DNA of 32,454 nt from Singulisphaera sp. GP187. GTDB lineage: Bacteria > Planctomycetota > Planctomycetia > Gemmatales > Gemmataceae. Within the stretch, counting starts at the first letter, position 1, and each line of letters begins with the position of its first letter. The stretch is from the NCBI GenBank assembly GCA_945868575.1, contig CAMBMH010000028.1, positions 1-32,454 of the forward strand, in the 5' to 3' direction. The notes under the pieces are model-generated. The model did not search any database. It saw nothing but the letters and a program-made list of their open reading frames with translations, and was not told where the DNA came from. Position numbers and translations under genes: made by a program. Shown piece by piece: positions 31,226-32,454 of the stretch.

Positions 31226-32454
31226 ATGATGGTCGAAAAGCCAGCCGTTCTTCCCGCCTCCAAAGCCCGATATGTTTTGGCCCTTTGGCTTTGCGGACTC
31301 ACCGGGGTCCTTTATCTCGATCGCATTTGCATGGCCCAGGCCATCGTCCCCATGCAAAAAGATTTGAATCTCAGCAATACCCAGCTTAGTTGGATTGGCA
31401 TCGCGTTTAGCCTCGCTTATGGACTGTTTGAGATCCCCTCGGGGCGCTGGGGGGACCGATTTGGCTCGCGGCTGGTTCTGACCCGAATTGTTCTCTGGTG
31501 GTCTGCCTTCACCGCACTTACCGGTGTTTGCACAGGGTTTTACTCCCTGTTTCTGGTTCGATTCCTCTTTGGCGTTGGAGAAGCCGGGGCATTCCCCAAC
31601 GCGGCCCGGGTGATCACGCGCTGGTTCCCCTCCAATGAACGGGGTCGGGTTCAGGGGTTTATGCTGGCGGCGGCTCAAATGGGAGCGGTTTTGGCTCCTG
31701 CCGCCACCGCCCAACTCATTGAAAAGATTGGTTGGCAGGGATCTTTTTTTGTGTTTGGTGCGATGGGGATTGTCTGGGTTTTGGGATTCTGGTGGTGGTT
31801 TCGTGATGATCCCGCTTTGCACCCCTCGGTAAATGCAACGGAGCTGGCCCACTTGCGGGATGGGGAAACCTCAACGGCCGAAGTGGTCCACGCACCCATT
31901 CCCTGGAAAGATGCCCTGACCAATCGGGGAATTCTTACCCTTTGCGCCATCATGATTCTTGGGGCGTTTTACACCTATCTGATCTATGTCTGGTTTCCCA
32001 AATATCTGCAAAACGCCCGTGGTGTCGACAATATCAAAGCTGGCTATCTCACCAGCCTGGTGATCGGTGGTTCGGCATTGGGAATGCTTTTGGGTGGATG
32101 GCTGGGCGACAGGATCCCCCACTGGACCAAAGACCCGATTCGGGGGCGAAGATATTTGGCTATGGGGTGTTACCTTTTCGCGGCAGCGTTCCTGTTTGTC
32201 GGAACAAGGTTGGATGACCCATTGAGCTTTGCCATTTTTTGGGGACTCTCGTTTTTCTCGATGCACATCACCCTGCCCAACTGGTGGCTGATTGCCATGC
32301 CCCAGTGTGGCGCCCATGTCGGATCGCTTTCGGGTCTGATGAACGGGATTGGATTTATCGGCGCAATGGGTTCGCAGTGGTTCGTCGGTTTTTACACCGA
32401 TAGCCGCAAGGAAGCAGGATTTGTCGGCCGGGATCAGTGGGATCCGATGTTTGA
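31226..32454 (+). CDS. MFS transporter, anion:cation symporter (ACS)-like, partial
   Basis: An open frame running off the window edge after 409 codons. It has several hydrophobic helices, the MFS loop signature GRWGDRFGSRLVL after helix 2, and LDRICMAQAIVPMQKDLNLSNTQLSWIGIAFSLAYGLFEIPSG, which is typical of the ACS family (galactonate, hexuronate, tartrate transporters). The opening ARYVLALWLCGLTGVLYLDR begins transmembrane helix 1. GVGEAGAFPNAARVITRWFP and a second-half GGWLGDRIP are also present. The 31226 ATG (GAGG ~10 nt before) is preferred; 31217 is also possible. Its substrate is likely a sugar acid. The C-terminus is missing. Confidence 0.88.
   Translation, partial: MMVEKPAVLPASKARYVLALWLCGLTGVLYLDRICMAQAIVPMQKDLNLSNTQLSWIGIAFSLAYGLFEIPSGRWGDRFGSRLVLTRIVLWWSAFTALTGVCTGFYSLFLVRFLFGVGEAGAFPNAARVITRWFPSNERGRVQGFMLAAAQMGAVLAPAATAQLIEKIGWQGSFFVFGAMGIVWVLGFWWWFRDDPALHPSVNATELAHLRDGETSTAEVVHAPIPWKDALTNRGILTLCAIMILGAFYTYLIYVWFPKYLQNARGVDNIKAGYLTSLVIGGSALGMLLGGWLGDRIPHWTKDPIRGRRYLAMGCYLFAAAFLFVGTRLDDPLSFAIFWGLSFFSMHITLPNWWLIAMPQCGAHVGSLSGLMNGIGFIGAMGSQWFVGFYTDSRKEAGFVGRDQWDPMF

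Overview
The window is about 32.5 kb of bacterial chromosome from what is very probably a planctomycete. The support is a complete PVM-type (Planctomycetes-Verrucomicrobia) microcompartment operon, kinase fusions of the style common in that phylum (kinase-receiver-receiver and pseudokinase-TPR), an ECF sigma factor next to an anti-sigma-like membrane protein with a DUF1559-like tail, a glycine-rich secreted EF-hand protein, and secreted PQQ-repeat, mutarotase and sialate-O-acetylesterase proteins. There is no CRISPR array, rRNA, tRNA, prophage or transposase that I can see.

Layout. 1-2.6 kb (minus strand): thioredoxin with its terminator, an NYN-domain protein and a secreted aldose 1-epimerase. 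3.0-5.0 kb (plus): pseudokinase-TPR protein. 5.1-7.0 kb (minus): anti-sigma-like protein and ECF sigma factor. 7.1-8.6 kb (minus): methionyl-tRNA synthetase. 8.65-9.2 kb: non-coding, with an exact 47-bp direct repeat. 9.2-20.2 kb (minus): the microcompartment operon. 20.4-23.8 kb (plus): EF-hand protein and kinase-receiver protein. 24.1-26.9 kb (plus): leucyl-tRNA synthetase. 27.0-29.2 kb (minus): secreted endonuclease/exonuclease/phosphatase-fold protein and PQQ-repeat protein. 29.6 kb to the end (plus): sialate O-acetylesterase and an MFS transporter cut by the window edge.

The microcompartment operon is transcribed from 20.2 kb down to 9.2 kb in this order: DeoR regulator, PduL, BMC-H, BMC-H, acetate kinase, SelW-like selenoprotein, BMC-P, PduP, BMC-P, RpiB-like protein, BMC-P, class II aldolase, small membrane protein, lactate/malate dehydrogenase, unknown 84-aa protein, TIM-barrel aldolase-like protein. 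Several junctions are stop/start overlaps. The expected chemistry is that of fucose/rhamnose compartments: aldolase releases lactaldehyde (plus DHAP), PduP makes lactoyl-CoA, PduL makes lactoyl-phosphate, the kinase makes lactate and ATP, and the dehydrogenase recycles NADH by reduction. Five cargo proteins carry terminal helices or linkers that look like encapsulation or tail segments.

The most striking observation is a 76-codon gene at 16383-16613, inside this operon, that conventional ORF calling splits because codon 11 is an in-frame TGA. It encodes a SelW/Rdx-family protein with a YC-x-x-U motif. An 8-bp perfect hairpin with a G-containing tri-loop lies 23 nt after the TGA, exactly where a bacterial SECIS element belongs. 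TGA is used as an ordinary stop elsewhere in the same operon, so this looks like true selenocysteine insertion. I know of no description of a selenoprotein as part of a microcompartment operon.
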